A stretch of DNA of 64,000 nt, taken from NCBI GenBank assembly GCA_017513525.1, contig JAFXFC010000010.1, positions 18,824 to 82,823 of the forward strand, given 5' to 3'. How positions within the stretch are numbered: the stretch's first letter is position 1; every line of letters starts with the position of its first letter. The notes beneath the pieces are model-generated. The model had not been told where the DNA came from and made no database searches. It saw only the letters and a list, made by a program, of their open reading frames with translations. Below, piece by piece: positions 26,888-36,208 of this stretch. A program made the position numbers and the translations under genes. This stretch comes from Clostridia bacterium (GTDB lineage: Bacteria; Bacillota; Clostridia; Oscillospirales; Acutalibacteraceae).

Positions 26888-27908
26888 AGATATTTTTGCA
26901 AAAATGCTGAAAAGCGGAATAACACAAAACATTTTCCTGTTTTGCGGTGACGATGACTATCTCAAGGAGTATTATTGCGGACTTCTCACTTCAAAAACCG
27001 TCGATGAATCTCTTATGTTTTTTAATTTCCATAAATATGAAGACGACGAAACAGACCTTGAAGCTATTTTTGCAGATGCAGAAAATTTTCCCGTAATGGC
27101 AGAAAAAACCTGTCTTCTTGTTAGAAACTATCCGCTTGAACAACTGAATTCCAACGGTCTTGCGGAATTTGAGAAAAAGCTTAAGGATATTCCCGAAAGT
27201 ACTGTTATGATATTTTATTTCAGTGCGGATATGTTACCGTCGGGAAGAAATGCAAAATGGGACAGCATAATAAAAATTTTCGAAAAACTGGGATCCGTCG
27301 TAAAAATAGAACACCGTACACCTGCAAAAACTGCAAAGCTTCTTGTTTCTAGGGCAAAGGAAAAGGGCACATCAATAGATTATGATACTGCAATGTATCT
27401 TATAAACTGCGTCGGCGAAGATCTTCAGGTCATTCTCAATGAATTCAACAAAGTCTGTGCTTTCTCATGCGGTGAGCCTGTCACAAAAGAAATGATAGAT
27501 ATTACGGCAGTAAAAAGTGTTGAAGCATCTGTTTTTGATATCAGTGCAAGTATTTTTTCGGGAGAAACTGACAAGGCATATAAAATATTAAATGAGCTGC
27601 TTCGTCAAAAAACAGCCGCAAGTGCCATAATAGGAGCACTCGGAAGTGCTTATGTTAATGCTTACAGACTTAAGGTTGCACTGAATGCAGACAAAACAGT
27701 AAATGATTTTGCATCGCAGTTTCAATATAAAGAAACAAAATATTCATTCGGAAAAATTTCTCCCTTTGTAAGAAAAAGCACGCTCTCTTCAATCAGAAAA
27801 GCCTTAAATATTCTGTCTGAAGCAGATGTTAAAAGTAAAAGCAGCAGAATTTCCGAAGAAATGCTTTTAACAGAGCTTATATCAAAACTTGCATCCTGTA
27901 AGGAGTGA
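26871..27908 (+). CDS. holA: DNA polymerase III delta subunit
   Basis: HolA-like clamp-loader delta subunit (345 aa). The N-terminal region FLFCGDDDYLKEYYCGLL matches the usual start of the delta AAA-like domain, and DSIIKIFEKLGSVVKIEHRTPAKTAKLLVSRAKEKG leads into the lid and the VGEDLQVILNEFNKV helix typical of delta. AAAGGAG precedes the ATG. The position just after comEC is the normal gene order in Clostridia. It opens the beta clamp in the replisome. Confidence 0.93.
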   Translation: MPLIDEDIFAKMLKSGITQNIFLFCGDDDYLKEYYCGLLTSKTVDESLMFFNFHKYEDDETDLEAIFADAENFPVMAEKTCLLVRNYPLEQLNSNGLAEFEKKLKDIPESTVMIFYFSADMLPSGRNAKWDSIIKIFEKLGSVVKIEHRTPAKTAKLLVSRAKEKGTSIDYDTAMYLINCVGEDLQVILNEFNKVCAFSCGEPVTKEMIDITAVKSVEASVFDISASIFSGETDKAYKILNELLRQKTAASAIIGALGSAYVNAYRLKVALNADKTVNDFASQFQYKETKYSFGKISPFVRKSTLSSIRKALNILSEADVKSKSSRISEEMLLTELISKLASCKE

Positions 27909-27913
27909 AACTG

Positions 27914-28507
27914 ATGCTTCATACCACACGGGCAGTCATTGTAGAAGGAAGATACGATAAAGCAAGGCTTTCTTCTGTCATTGATGCTCTGATAATTACA
28001 ACGGACGGCTTCGGCATATTCAATTCAAAAGAAAAACAGACACTTATAAAAAAATTAGCAGCTGAAAAAGGACTTCTTATCCTCACCGATTCAGATGCGG
28101 CAGGATTTAAGATAAGAAATTTTCTTAAAAATATCGTCTCCGAAGATAAAATTATTCACGCATACATTCCCGATGTTTACGGAAAAGAAAAAAGAAAAGA
28201 GTCCCCATCAAAAGAAGGGAAACTCGGGGTTGAGGGAATTGATAATTCTCTTCTGGAGCACTCACTTATCCAGTCCGGACTGTTTTGCGAAAAAGAAGAA
28301 GCGTCTGAAAGAAAGCTTATTACAAATTTCGACCTGTTTGAAGCAGGTCTTTCAGGAAGAGAAAACAGTGCTGAAAGAAGAAGAAAACTTCTTCTTTCAA
28401 TAGGACTGCCCTCCCGCCTTACGGGAAAAAATCTTCTTTCTGTTCTTAATACATTTATGACTTATGAAGATTTTATAAAAAAGACAGGAGAATTATTTTC
28501 CGATTGA
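27914..28507 (+). CDS. Toprim-domain protein, ribonuclease M5-like
   Basis: Protein of 197 aa with an N-terminal Toprim domain: glutamate motif VIVEGRYDK (about residues 8-16) and the DxD motif LTDSDAAG (about 57-64), followed by a C-terminal region like DUF4093. The arrangement matches ribonuclease M5 (RnmV), which matures 5S rRNA in Firmicutes, although the usual TNG segment reads TDGFG and the C-terminal half is divergent. Start ATG at 27914 has AAGGAG 8 nt upstream, beginning 5 bp after holA. The assignment to RnmV rather than another Toprim nuclease is tentative. Confidence 0.78.
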   Translation: MLHTTRAVIVEGRYDKARLSSVIDALIITTDGFGIFNSKEKQTLIKKLAAEKGLLILTDSDAAGFKIRNFLKNIVSEDKIIHAYIPDVYGKEKRKESPSKEGKLGVEGIDNSLLEHSLIQSGLFCEKEEASERKLITNFDLFEAGLSGRENSAERRRKLLLSIGLPSRLTGKNLLSVLNTFMTYEDFIKKTGELFSD

Positions 28508-28553
28508 CATTAATCTCTCCTTTTACTAAAATATAAACGAAAGGGAGGATTTT

Positions 28554-29090
28554 ATGAACCTCAAAAAACACAAAATTGCAATGCTGATTGTTTCTGTCAT
28601 TTTGCTTATCGGAATTACTGTTTCTGCCGTAGCAACAGTCGGCGGAAAAAAGCCCTCCGTACAGTCGGGAAGCTTCGAAAATCTTATTGCAGACAGAATA
28701 GAAGTGACCTTGGAGAATACGGATTTTACATTAAACAAATCCTCTTCAGATACAGAAACCTTTACTCTTACTTTTTACCTTACAATGAAAAAGACTCAGG
28801 CTGATTTTTATGCTCTTATAAATAATTTCACTTTTTCAGACATCAGCTACGATAATATAGTTTTTACCGCCCTTAATGAAAAAACTCAAGATAAAACTCT
28901 GAATGATCTTTTTCTCACAGCCCAAAACGGTGAACCCGATACATTCAAGTGGCAGGTTGATGTAACGCTAAGTGTTAAAGATGCAGGAAAATACACATCC
29001 TTAATAAAAATTGATTACACTTCGGGAATGACGCAAAACACAGCCACACAAAAGCTTATGGAAATTCCCATTACTATTACGGTTAACTAA
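28554..29090 (+). CDS. Membrane-anchored or secreted protein of unknown function
   Basis: Protein of 178 aa with one N-terminal hydrophobic segment (about residues 9-30, IAMLIVSVILLIGITVSAV) after a basic KKHK, so it is exported or membrane-anchored. There is no lipobox. The rest is predicted beta-rich with alternating polar and hydrophobic strands (FTLTFYLTM, WQVDVTLSV, MEIPITITVN), which suggests an extracellular Ig-like or similar sandwich. I recognise no family. GGGAGG precedes the ATG. It is the last gene before a strong bidirectional terminator. Confidence 0.75.
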   Translation: MNLKKHKIAMLIVSVILLIGITVSAVATVGGKKPSVQSGSFENLIADRIEVTLENTDFTLNKSSSDTETFTLTFYLTMKKTQADFYALINNFTFSDISYDNIVFTALNEKTQDKTLNDLFLTAQNGEPDTFKWQVDVTLSVKDAGKYTSLIKIDYTSGMTQNTATQKLMEIPITITVN

Positions 29091-29097
29091 AAAAATT

Positions 29098-29127
29098 TCC
29101 GTCCGAAAAAATCGGACGGATTTTTTT
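29098..29127. terminator. Bidirectional intrinsic terminator
   Basis: Stem TCCGTCCGA and its complement (29098-29120) around an A-rich loop, with T8 on the plus side and a T run on the minus side. It separates the convergent unknown gene and the amino acid permease gene. Confidence 0.9.
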
Positions 29128-29129
29128 TC

Positions 29130-30575
29130 TTATTTCTTTTTCTTATTCATAACGAATGCTCCGATAATCATTAATACCGCAAATGTTATGAGATAGAATA
29201 AAACGGGGAAACTGAACTCACCCTGTGCGGCTGCTGCCTGATACTTCTGAATACCGTGTGCATAAAATGCCATACCTACCATTGCAGCAGAACCGATTAT
29301 AGCGAGAGTGGGAAGAACAAATCTCTTTACGGGAGAAACATCCTTTGCTTTTCTCATAAAGGAAATAAATATCGGAATATAGAATGCATAGGTTGTAACA
29401 ATGGGAAGCTCTGAAGAGTCAAAGCTAAACAGACCGAACCAGGGCTTTCCTGCCATAAGATTTGAGCCGAAGAAGTAAACAAGCCAGAATGCTGTAAGAA
29501 GTGCTGCAACAACAGCGGAGTTTACGGGCATATTTGTTTCTTTATCAACCTGGCTGAATATATGGGCCTTGGGACCGTAGCCTCTGACAGCAATTGAGTA
29601 AAGTCCTCTTGTGCAGCCGAGCATAAGACCGTTTAATGTACCCATACACGAAATTGCAACAAACAGATTAAGAATATTACCGAGAGTACCGCCAAATACA
29701 TTTACAAATGCTACATTAGCACCTTTTGATATAAGGCTTTCAACATCTGCACCGCCGGAAACACCGATAAAGTAGAAAATATAAACAGCCATAATTATAA
29801 TTGCACCGACAATAAGCGCAATGGGGAGATTTCTCTTTGAATTCTTAAGCTCTGCGTTAATGGAGGTTGCGATGATCCAGCCTTCATATGCGAATGCTGT
29901 TGAAACAACTGCAGGGAAAAGAAAACTCCATGATTCAACGGGACGAACAAAGTTTTCCTGAAGGATAGTTTCAGCTGCGCCTTCAGTTACAGGATGAAGA
30001 AGACCGTAGATAGTTCCGACTACTGCCATAAGAAGCAAAGGAATAAGCTTTATAACTGTGGTGGAAACCTGTACTTTACCTGCAATTTTCGGTGAAAGAG
30101 CATTGATGGCAAAGCTGAGAACAAGGAGGAAGCCTGCAAGAACAAAGCATTCGGGCCCGAAAACGGAACCGCCCTCATTCACGGAAATATACATTGTAAA
30201 GCTGGGATTTACGGCACAGATAAATTCAATAAAATATCTTGCGCTGACCCATGCAAGAACGGAAGTCATTGTAGGATAATATAAAACGGTCATAAACCAG
30301 CCTACATAATATCCGTATTTACTGCCTATTGTCATTTCAGCATAGTCAACAACGCCATTAACCTTTTCGTATTTCTGTGCAAGCACTGAAAATGCGAGAA
30401 CACAGAAAAGCATAATGATACCGCCGATCCCCCAAGCCATGATACCCTGAAGCATATTACCGCCTGTGATCGTAAGAATGGTCTGCGCCTTAAAGAAAAC
30501 ACCTGAACCGATAACGATACCTACAACCATACATATGGCTGTAAACAAACCGTATTTCTTCTTTAATTCACTCAT
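29130..30575 (-). CDS. APC-family amino acid permease
   Basis: Integral membrane transporter of 481 aa with about 12 hydrophobic segments. The first segment VVGIVIGSGVFFKAQTIL carries the GSG-type substrate-binding unwound helix typical of APC-superfamily amino acid carriers (LAT/YfnA/SteT-like). A later AFAYEGWIIATSINAELKNSKRNLP is a conserved TM6-loop hallmark. ATG follows AGGTG. Amino acid specificity cannot be told. It is transcribed separately from mscL, 39 bp away in the same direction, so co-transcription with mscL is possible. Confidence 0.9.
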   Translation of the reverse strand: MSELKKKYGLFTAICMVVGIVIGSGVFFKAQTILTITGGNMLQGIMAWGIGGIIMLFCVLAFSVLAQKYEKVNGVVDYAEMTIGSKYGYYVGWFMTVLYYPTMTSVLAWVSARYFIEFICAVNPSFTMYISVNEGGSVFGPECFVLAGFLLVLSFAINALSPKIAGKVQVSTTVIKLIPLLLMAVVGTIYGLLHPVTEGAAETILQENFVRPVESWSFLFPAVVSTAFAYEGWIIATSINAELKNSKRNLPIALIVGAIIIMAVYIFYFIGVSGGADVESLISKGANVAFVNVFGGTLGNILNLFVAISCMGTLNGLMLGCTRGLYSIAVRGYGPKAHIFSQVDKETNMPVNSAVVAALLTAFWLVYFFGSNLMAGKPWFGLFSFDSSELPIVTTYAFYIPIFISFMRKAKDVSPVKRFVLPTLAIIGSAAMVGMAFYAHGIQKYQAAAAQGEFSFPVLFYLITFAVLMIIGAFVMNKKKK

Positions 30576-30614
30576 TTTTGCACCTCATTTATGTAATATA
30601 AACCAAAAAATAAA

Positions 30615-31064
30615 TCATTCTTTTTTAAGCAGCTCTCTGATTTCAAGAAGAACAGAAAGCTCTGTTTCTTTAGCTTCTTCAGCTGCTTCTTCAACTACGG
30701 CTTCTTCCTTCTTTCTCATGTCTTCTATCTTTTTGCGTGTATTCATTGCGATACGCATAACAATAAAGATAGAAAGTGCGATAATAAGAAAATCAATAAC
30801 AGTCTGAAGGAAAGCACCGTACATTACAGCAAGCTCGGGAGTTACAACCTCACCTGCAGCATCAAGCACAGCGGGAGCAAGGACTAATTTAAGATCAACA
30901 AGTGAAATATTACCTGAAAGAAGTCCTATAAGAGGTGTAATGATATCATTTACAAGAGATGTTACGATTTTACCGAAAGCACCGCCGATAACAACACCTA
31001 TTGCCATATCAACTATGTTTCCTTTGAGAGCAAATGCTTTAAAATCATTCAAAAACTTTTTCAT
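30615..31064 (-). CDS. mscL: Large-conductance mechanosensitive channel
   Basis: MscL (149 aa) opens under hypo-osmotic stress. Features are the N-terminal FLNDFKAFALKGNIVDMAIGVVIGGAFGKIVTSLVNDIITPLIG (cited by its landmarks: ALKGN, the glycine-rich pore helix and the periplasmic loop), a second membrane helix near residues 75-100, and a charged C-terminal helix rich in E and K. ATG at 31064 follows AGGAG by 8 nt; a TTG one codon earlier is less likely. Length is normal. Confidence 0.96.
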   Translation of the reverse strand: MKKFLNDFKAFALKGNIVDMAIGVVIGGAFGKIVTSLVNDIITPLIGLLSGNISLVDLKLVLAPAVLDAAGEVVTPELAVMYGAFLQTVIDFLIIALSIFIVMRIAMNTRKKIEDMRKKEEAVVEEAAEEAKETELSVLLEIRELLKKE

Positions 31065-31210
31065 CAAATATTCTCCTTTTTAAGTCAGATTTTAGCAAAA
31101 TAAGTATAACATATAAAAAAAGTAAACTCAACAGTTTTTTAAGCACATATCTTGATAATCAAAAACAAAAATGGTAAGATAAGTATACTCACTAAAAGGA
31201 GGCAATAGCT

Positions 31211-32200
31211 TTGACAAGAAAACTTATTGCAATAACTACAGTTTTAATTATGATTTTGTCTTTTGCAGCTTGTAAAGAAAAAGATGTCAGCCACAAAACA
31301 GGATGGCAAAATCCCGATGAACCGACAACTACGACGGAAACAACTACCGCCGAGGATGAAGAAGAAACCGCAACAGATACTGATACGGAGGTTTCAGCTA
31401 CAGAAAACAGGGAAATCAAATTTTCAGAAGAAAAGGCAATAAAAATCGGAAGTTTCAACTCAGAGATATACGGCAAGCTTACAGTTTATCATCAGGACGG
31501 TTATTTTCTTCTTTTCGATGAATACGAAGACAGAAAATTTACTGTTTTCTCCGAAGGCTATTCAGCAGCTAAAACTGACGGAGAGCCACAGGCAATATTT
31601 ACCGATATGAACTTTGACGGTTATACGGATTTCGGTGTCTGCTATTATAAAGACGCACTTAATTCATATTATTTCTGCTTCTTATGGGATAACAGTGTAA
31701 GAACATTTTCTTACTATCTTCCCCTTTCAAACCTTGCTAATCCCGAATTTAATGCAGACAAAAAAAACATTCTGGTTTATGAAAAGCTTACTAATCTCAG
31801 AACCGTAGAAAAAACATATATCTATTCCGCAGGTGAATTAAGCCTTCTTTCTTCAAAGGACAAAACAGAAGAAGTAATAACAAACGGTGCTGAAACAGTA
31901 AACGCAGTGCTTAATATAACACATAACGGAGATTCTGCTCTGTGTGAATTAACAGCAAATAAAAATTCACACAGTAAATGGGTATGTATGATTGAAGATG
32001 AGAATATTGCCGAGATGAGCTCCGAATACCATAATACAAGGGAAAACACCTATGAATTTCTCTTATCTGCGGTATCTCCCGGTGCTACAACAGTTATATT
32101 CAGATATGTTTCCGTTTATACAGGTGAATACATAGAAGAAATAATAGTAAATGCAATAACAAACGATGATCTGACGATTAATATCGTTGTTCCCGGATAA
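31211..32200 (+). CDS. Lipoprotein with FG-GAP-like and chagasin-like regions
   Basis: Exported lipoprotein of 329 aa: a basic N-terminus, hydrophobic run and lipobox SFAAC (lipid cysteine at residue 20), then a Thr/Glu-rich linker (about 35-65). The middle part contains FTDMNFDGYTDFGVCYY, a calcium-loop-like DxNxDGxxD as in FG-GAP or XAC2610-like proteins. The C-terminal part (about 230-320) resembles chagasin-type cysteine protease inhibitors (KWVCMIEDENIAEM, AVSPGATTVIFRY), a weak resemblance. The TTG start has AAAGGAGG upstream. Function is unknown. Confidence 0.72.
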   Translation: MTRKLIAITTVLIMILSFAACKEKDVSHKTGWQNPDEPTTTTETTTAEDEEETATDTDTEVSATENREIKFSEEKAIKIGSFNSEIYGKLTVYHQDGYFLLFDEYEDRKFTVFSEGYSAAKTDGEPQAIFTDMNFDGYTDFGVCYYKDALNSYYFCFLWDNSVRTFSYYLPLSNLANPEFNADKKNILVYEKLTNLRTVEKTYIYSAGELSLLSSKDKTEEVITNGAETVNAVLNITHNGDSALCELTANKNSHSKWVCMIEDENIAEMSSEYHNTRENTYEFLLSAVSPGATTVIFRYVSVYTGEYIEEIIVNAITNDDLTINIVVPG

Positions 32201-32204
32201 AAAC

Positions 32205-32242
32205 AGAAGCTGTCTCACAAAAAAAGTGAGGCAGCTCTTTTT
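32205..32242. terminator. Bidirectional terminator between convergent genes
   Basis: Stem AGCTGTCTCAC/GTGAGGCAGCT (32208-32236, one wobble pair) with an A7 loop and T runs on both sides. It serves the lipoprotein gene and the XRE-membrane protein gene. Confidence 0.85.
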
Positions 32243-33120
32243 TATTGTTCTTTCTTAAGCTTTATATATTTTGCGGTGAATGAAGCGGCAAGAGTGAAAG
32301 CAATTGTATATATATATTCTTTAAAGACGGAAAACAAAATTAAAATATTGGAAAACAACTGAATACTCTCTTCAGGGATTGCATTTAAAAATATATATGA
32401 AATCAGTTTATTAAAGGCAAATACAACAACGAATACACCGACAACTGATAACCATGCAAAAATAAGATTCTTTTTTGCTTTTTCGGGAGCTTTTAGCGGT
32501 TCATTTTTTGTTCTTTTTGCGGTATAGAAAACTATAAATGCACTGAATACAACAAGTGCCCACGCTATTGCAAGTCTGCCGTAATTCATTTGATATGTCC
32601 ACTCAAATGTCTGACTGACATCAAAAACAAAAATTCCCATAAACAATCCGACAAACATGATTATCATTACATATGCCGCCCATAAGCATTTCAGTCCCGT
32701 ATACTTTTCACAGAAAAAACATATGGCACCGAATACAACAAAAGGAATCGCATATATAAATCCTGCGGGGCCACCCATAAAAAAGAATACTAAAGCAGTA
32801 ATAAAAGCCATGCAAAAAAGCACAAGACCCACTATTTTTCTCATAGGTAAAGAAGTTTTCACAATAACGGAGGCTTCTTCCTTTTCGTGAGTTTTTTCGG
32901 CTTTTGCTTCTGTATCGGGAATAACAGTACCTTTTACAAGCTCATCAAGAGATACTCCAAAAAGCTCACTCATTTTAAGAAGCTTATCAAGCTCGGGAAC
33001 GGCGCTGTTATTTTCCCATTTTGAAACTGCCTGTCTTGAAACATCGAGGCTATCTGCAAGATCGCCCTGTGACATTCCCATTTGACTTCTTAACTCATAA
33101 ATTCTTTCACCGAAATTCAT
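32242..33120 (-). CDS. XRE-family regulator with C-terminal membrane domain
   Basis: Protein of 292 aa. Residues 5-60 are a classic XRE helix-turn-helix (LRSQMGMSQGDLADSLDVSRQAVSKWENNSAVPELDKL, cited by landmarks SQGDLA and SRQAVSKWE). After a charged linker there are about six hydrophobic segments (VGLVLFCMAFITALVFFFMG onward). Membrane-tethered XRE proteins of this form are common in Clostridia; their signals are mostly unknown. CGGAGG lies before the ATG. Adjacent genes do not reveal the target; autoregulation is possible. Confidence 0.85.
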   Translation of the reverse strand: MNFGERIYELRSQMGMSQGDLADSLDVSRQAVSKWENNSAVPELDKLLKMSELFGVSLDELVKGTVIPDTEAKAEKTHEKEEASVIVKTSLPMRKIVGLVLFCMAFITALVFFFMGGPAGFIYAIPFVVFGAICFFCEKYTGLKCLWAAYVMIIMFVGLFMGIFVFDVSQTFEWTYQMNYGRLAIAWALVVFSAFIVFYTAKRTKNEPLKAPEKAKKNLIFAWLSVVGVFVVVFAFNKLISYIFLNAIPEESIQLFSNILILFSVFKEYIYTIAFTLAASFTAKYIKLKKEQ

Positions 33121-33259
33121 TCTTTTGTCCTCCGATATATAAGTTCAGGCGACAGATATTCATTACCTGTCACCTGAATACTATCATAATTCTCAGATTT
33201 TTGTCCACCAAGTCCGGCTTAAAATGTGTCAACTGACAGTTGCACTTTAAGAAAACAGC

Positions 33260-35146
33260 TTATTCGGAAAGTTCAAGCCATTCCATTTCCATTTCTTCAA
33301 TGGAAGAATTTAGTTTTTCGAGTTTTCCCGTCAATTCCATGACCTGTTCGAAATCTGCGGCAACTTCGGGAGTTGAAAGAAGAGAATTTAATTCATCTCT
33401 CTCCTTCTGTGCCTCCTCCAAAGCCGTTTCAAGCTTCAGAAGTCTTGTTTTCTTCTTTCTTTCCTGACTTTCGAGTTCCTTGCGAAGCTTATATTCATTT
33501 ACCTTTTTCGGTGCTTTTTCAAGCGTTTGCTGCGTTTTGCCTGCAAGAACATTCAGATAATCATCATAGTTTCCGTCATATGAAGTAACTTTTTCACCGT
33601 CAAAATAAAGTATTCTTGAGGCTATTCTGTTAACAAAATAACGGTCATGGGAAACACAGAGAATCGAACCGTCATATTCCCTGAGTGCTTCTTCAAGCAC
33701 CTCACGGGACCCGAAATCAAGGTGGTTTGTAGGTTCGTCAAGAATAAGGAAATTCGGTTTTTTGAGAATAAGAATAAGAAGTGCTACTCTTGCTCTCTCT
33801 CCGCCCGAAAGATCACACATAAGCTTTTCAATATCATCATTTCTGAAATTGAATGCACCGAGATAACCTCTGAGTTCAGGTATGGATTTTGTCGGAAATC
33901 TGTCATAAAGCTCCATTATTATGGATTTCTGTGACATTAAGGTTTTCTGCGTCTGCTCAAAATAACCGACACTTATATTATGTCCGAAACGGGACAGCCC
34001 ATCGTCTTTTGGGATTTTATTCATTATAAGCCCTAAAAGAGTTGTTTTTCCGCAGCCGTTAGGACCTAAAATAAAGACCTTTTCACCTCTATACAGCTTC
34101 ATTCCGACACCGCTGAAAAGAGTTTTCCCGTCATAGCTCTTTTTAAGATTTTCGGCAATAAGCACTTCATCTCCTGCTCTTACACATTCCGAAAATCTGA
34201 GCTTTACGGTTTTTTCTTTCGGAGGGATTTCGGGCATGGTAGCTTTTATTCGCTCTATCTGCTTTTCTTTACTTGCAATCGTTATATAATTTCTTTCCTG
34301 ATTGAACTGCTTTTGCTGTTCGATCATTTTTTCTATTCTTTTTATTTCAATCTGAGCCTTTTCATACTCTCTTCGCTCTGTTTCAAGGCGCAGTTCCTTT
34401 GTTTTTATGTAAGTGGAATAACTGCCCTTGCCCTGATAGAGCTTCTTATTAGCTATTTCCAGTGTACGGGAGGTAGTTTTATCAAGAAAATAACGGTCAT
34501 GGGAAACAATTACGACTGTGCCGTTAAACTTTGAGATAAAATCCTCAAGCCACTCAACACTTTTTATATCAAGATGATTTGTAGGCTCGTCAAGAAGCAT
34601 CAGATCAGGTTCACTTAAAAGAAGCTTTCCGAGACTGAGCTTTGTTCTCTGACCGCCCGAAAGAGCAGATACGGGAAGTTTTTCTTCTTCGGTGGTGAAG
34701 CCCAGTCCCATAAGGCAGGAATGTGCCCTGTTTTTATAGGTAAGTCCGCCCTTGTTCTGATATTCCTCAGTAAGTGTAGCCTGCTTTTCTAAATATTCGG
34801 GCACTTTACCGTCTGTCAGCTCAATTTTACGGTGAATCTCTTCAAGCTCTTCCTCAATTCTGAAAAGCCTTGAAAAAACAGTTAAAAGCTCATCATATAC
34901 TGTGAGTGTGCTTTCTGCACACGCATGCTGCTCAACGAAACCGACATTGGTTGCTGTAGCTTTTATGACCTTGCCGTCAGTAGGCTCAAGCTCACCGCAT
35001 ATAGCTTTGAAAAGCGTAGTTTTACCGCAACCGTTGGCGCCGATAAGCCCGATTTTATCCCCCTTTGCAATATCAAAGGTAGCATTTATTATAATGTCCC
35101 TCTGCGCAAATGATACGCAAAGATTCTGACAACTTAATAATGACAT
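33260..35146 (-). CDS. ABC-F family ATPase (translation factor / ribosome protection type)
   Basis: Soluble protein of 628 aa with two ABC domains and no membrane segment. The first has GANGCGKTTL (about 36-45), LSGGQRTKLSLGKLLL and LMLLDEPTNHLD. The second has GPNGCGKTTL (about 350), LSGGERARVALL and LILDEPTNHLD. A charged linker lies between them and a coiled-coil extension at the C-terminus (ELESQERKKKTRLLKLETALEEA). Both Walker B motifs carry the catalytic Glu. The layout is that of Uup/YdiF-type ABC-F proteins that act on ribosomes. A resistance role cannot be judged. It follows manA by 11 bp on the same strand. Confidence 0.93.
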   Translation of the reverse strand: MSLLSCQNLCVSFAQRDIIINATFDIAKGDKIGLIGANGCGKTTLFKAICGELEPTDGKVIKATATNVGFVEQHACAESTLTVYDELLTVFSRLFRIEEELEEIHRKIELTDGKVPEYLEKQATLTEEYQNKGGLTYKNRAHSCLMGLGFTTEEEKLPVSALSGGQRTKLSLGKLLLSEPDLMLLDEPTNHLDIKSVEWLEDFISKFNGTVVIVSHDRYFLDKTTSRTLEIANKKLYQGKGSYSTYIKTKELRLETERREYEKAQIEIKRIEKMIEQQKQFNQERNYITIASKEKQIERIKATMPEIPPKEKTVKLRFSECVRAGDEVLIAENLKKSYDGKTLFSGVGMKLYRGEKVFILGPNGCGKTTLLGLIMNKIPKDDGLSRFGHNISVGYFEQTQKTLMSQKSIIMELYDRFPTKSIPELRGYLGAFNFRNDDIEKLMCDLSGGERARVALLILILKKPNFLILDEPTNHLDFGSREVLEEALREYDGSILCVSHDRYFVNRIASRILYFDGEKVTSYDGNYDDYLNVLAGKTQQTLEKAPKKVNEYKLRKELESQERKKKTRLLKLETALEEAQKERDELNSLLSTPEVAADFEQVMELTGKLEKLNSSIEEMEMEWLELSE

Positions 35147-35157
35147 TTTAATTATCC

Positions 35158-36120
35158 TTATGTTCTTGTTTCAAGTATTTCGAGTTTTCCCGAAACTGTA
35201 AATTTTCCATATCCTGCAGGAACAAAAATACTCGATCCCTTATGAAGCGCTATTTCCTGATCTCCTGCCGTAATTTTTCCTTCACCGCTGAGAACTAAAA
35301 GAGAAACAAATGATTTTTCACATGCGTTATCTTCATATGTCCCGTCTGCTTCAACTAAAGTCATTTTGAAATAATTACAGCCTGTAAGATATGTTTTTTT
35401 AGTTTCGCCTATTACTTCGGCATCTCCCTCGGCAGAAAAATCAACTTCTGTCACATTAAGGTCTACAACATCAACAGCCTTTTTAACATGAAGCTCTCTG
35501 AGATTTCCGTTTTTATCTCTTCTGTTATAATCAAATACTCTGTATGTTGAATTAGAGCTCTGCTGAACCTCTGCAAGAAGTATTCCCTCACCTATGGCAT
35601 GAAGCATTCCCGAAGGAATGAAAACTACATCACCGGGCTTTACCTTTACAATATTTACATCATCAAGGAGCGTTCCGTTTTCAATAGCAGTTGCGAATTC
35701 TTCTCTTTCCATAGAATGGTTCACACCGTATATCAAAGAAGCACCTTCATCACATTTAAGCACATACCAAGCTTCTGTCTTTCCGTTTTCATTTTCATAT
35801 TTCCATGCGTAATCATCATCGGGATGAACCTGTACGGAGAGCTTGTCACGGGCATCTATTATTTTTATAAGCACGGGGAAATCACGGATTTCGGCATTAT
35901 TTGAGCCGAGGCAGTCTTTTCCTTCGATATCTATAACCTGTGCTAAAGTTTTTCCTTTATATTCTCCGTTCAAAACAAAGCTGGGACCGTCCTTATGACA
36001 GGATAAAAGCCATGCTTCAGCAGCATTATCCCCTTCTGTTTCAAAGCCGAATTCGTCAATGAGCGTTCTTCCGCCCCAGATGGTTTCCTTAAGTGTAGGA
36101 TAGAGAGATAAAATTTCCAT
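35158..36120 (-). CDS. manA: Mannose-6-phosphate isomerase, class I
   Basis: ManA-like zinc isomerase (320 aa, the short Firmicutes form) interconverting mannose-6-P and fructose-6-P. Visible are the N-terminal IWGG, the cupin metal residues in VQVHPDDDYA and GKTEAWYVL, and PGDVVFIPSGMLHAIGEG with the conserved His, then EVQQSSNSTYRVFDYNR. Length is normal for the class. It appears co-transcribed with the ABC-F gene. Confidence 0.94.
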   Translation of the reverse strand: MEILSLYPTLKETIWGGRTLIDEFGFETEGDNAAEAWLLSCHKDGPSFVLNGEYKGKTLAQVIDIEGKDCLGSNNAEIRDFPVLIKIIDARDKLSVQVHPDDDYAWKYENENGKTEAWYVLKCDEGASLIYGVNHSMEREEFATAIENGTLLDDVNIVKVKPGDVVFIPSGMLHAIGEGILLAEVQQSSNSTYRVFDYNRRDKNGNLRELHVKKAVDVVDLNVTEVDFSAEGDAEVIGETKKTYLTGCNYFKMTLVEADGTYEDNACEKSFVSLLVLSGEGKITAGDQEIALHKGSSIFVPAGYGKFTVSGKLEILETRT

Positions 36121-36140
36121 AATATTACACCGACTTTAAC

Positions 36141-36177
36141 AAAAAAATTACAGTTTGGGAAAATCTCAAACTGTAAT
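36141..36177 (-). terminator. Terminator of the small Cys-rich gene
   Basis: Perfect 11-bp stem ATTACAGTTTG with its complement (36147-36177), 9-nt loop, then T7 on the minus strand. Confidence 0.85.
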
Positions 36178-36208
36178 TAAGTATAACAAATTAATCTCTT
36201 TTAGTCAA

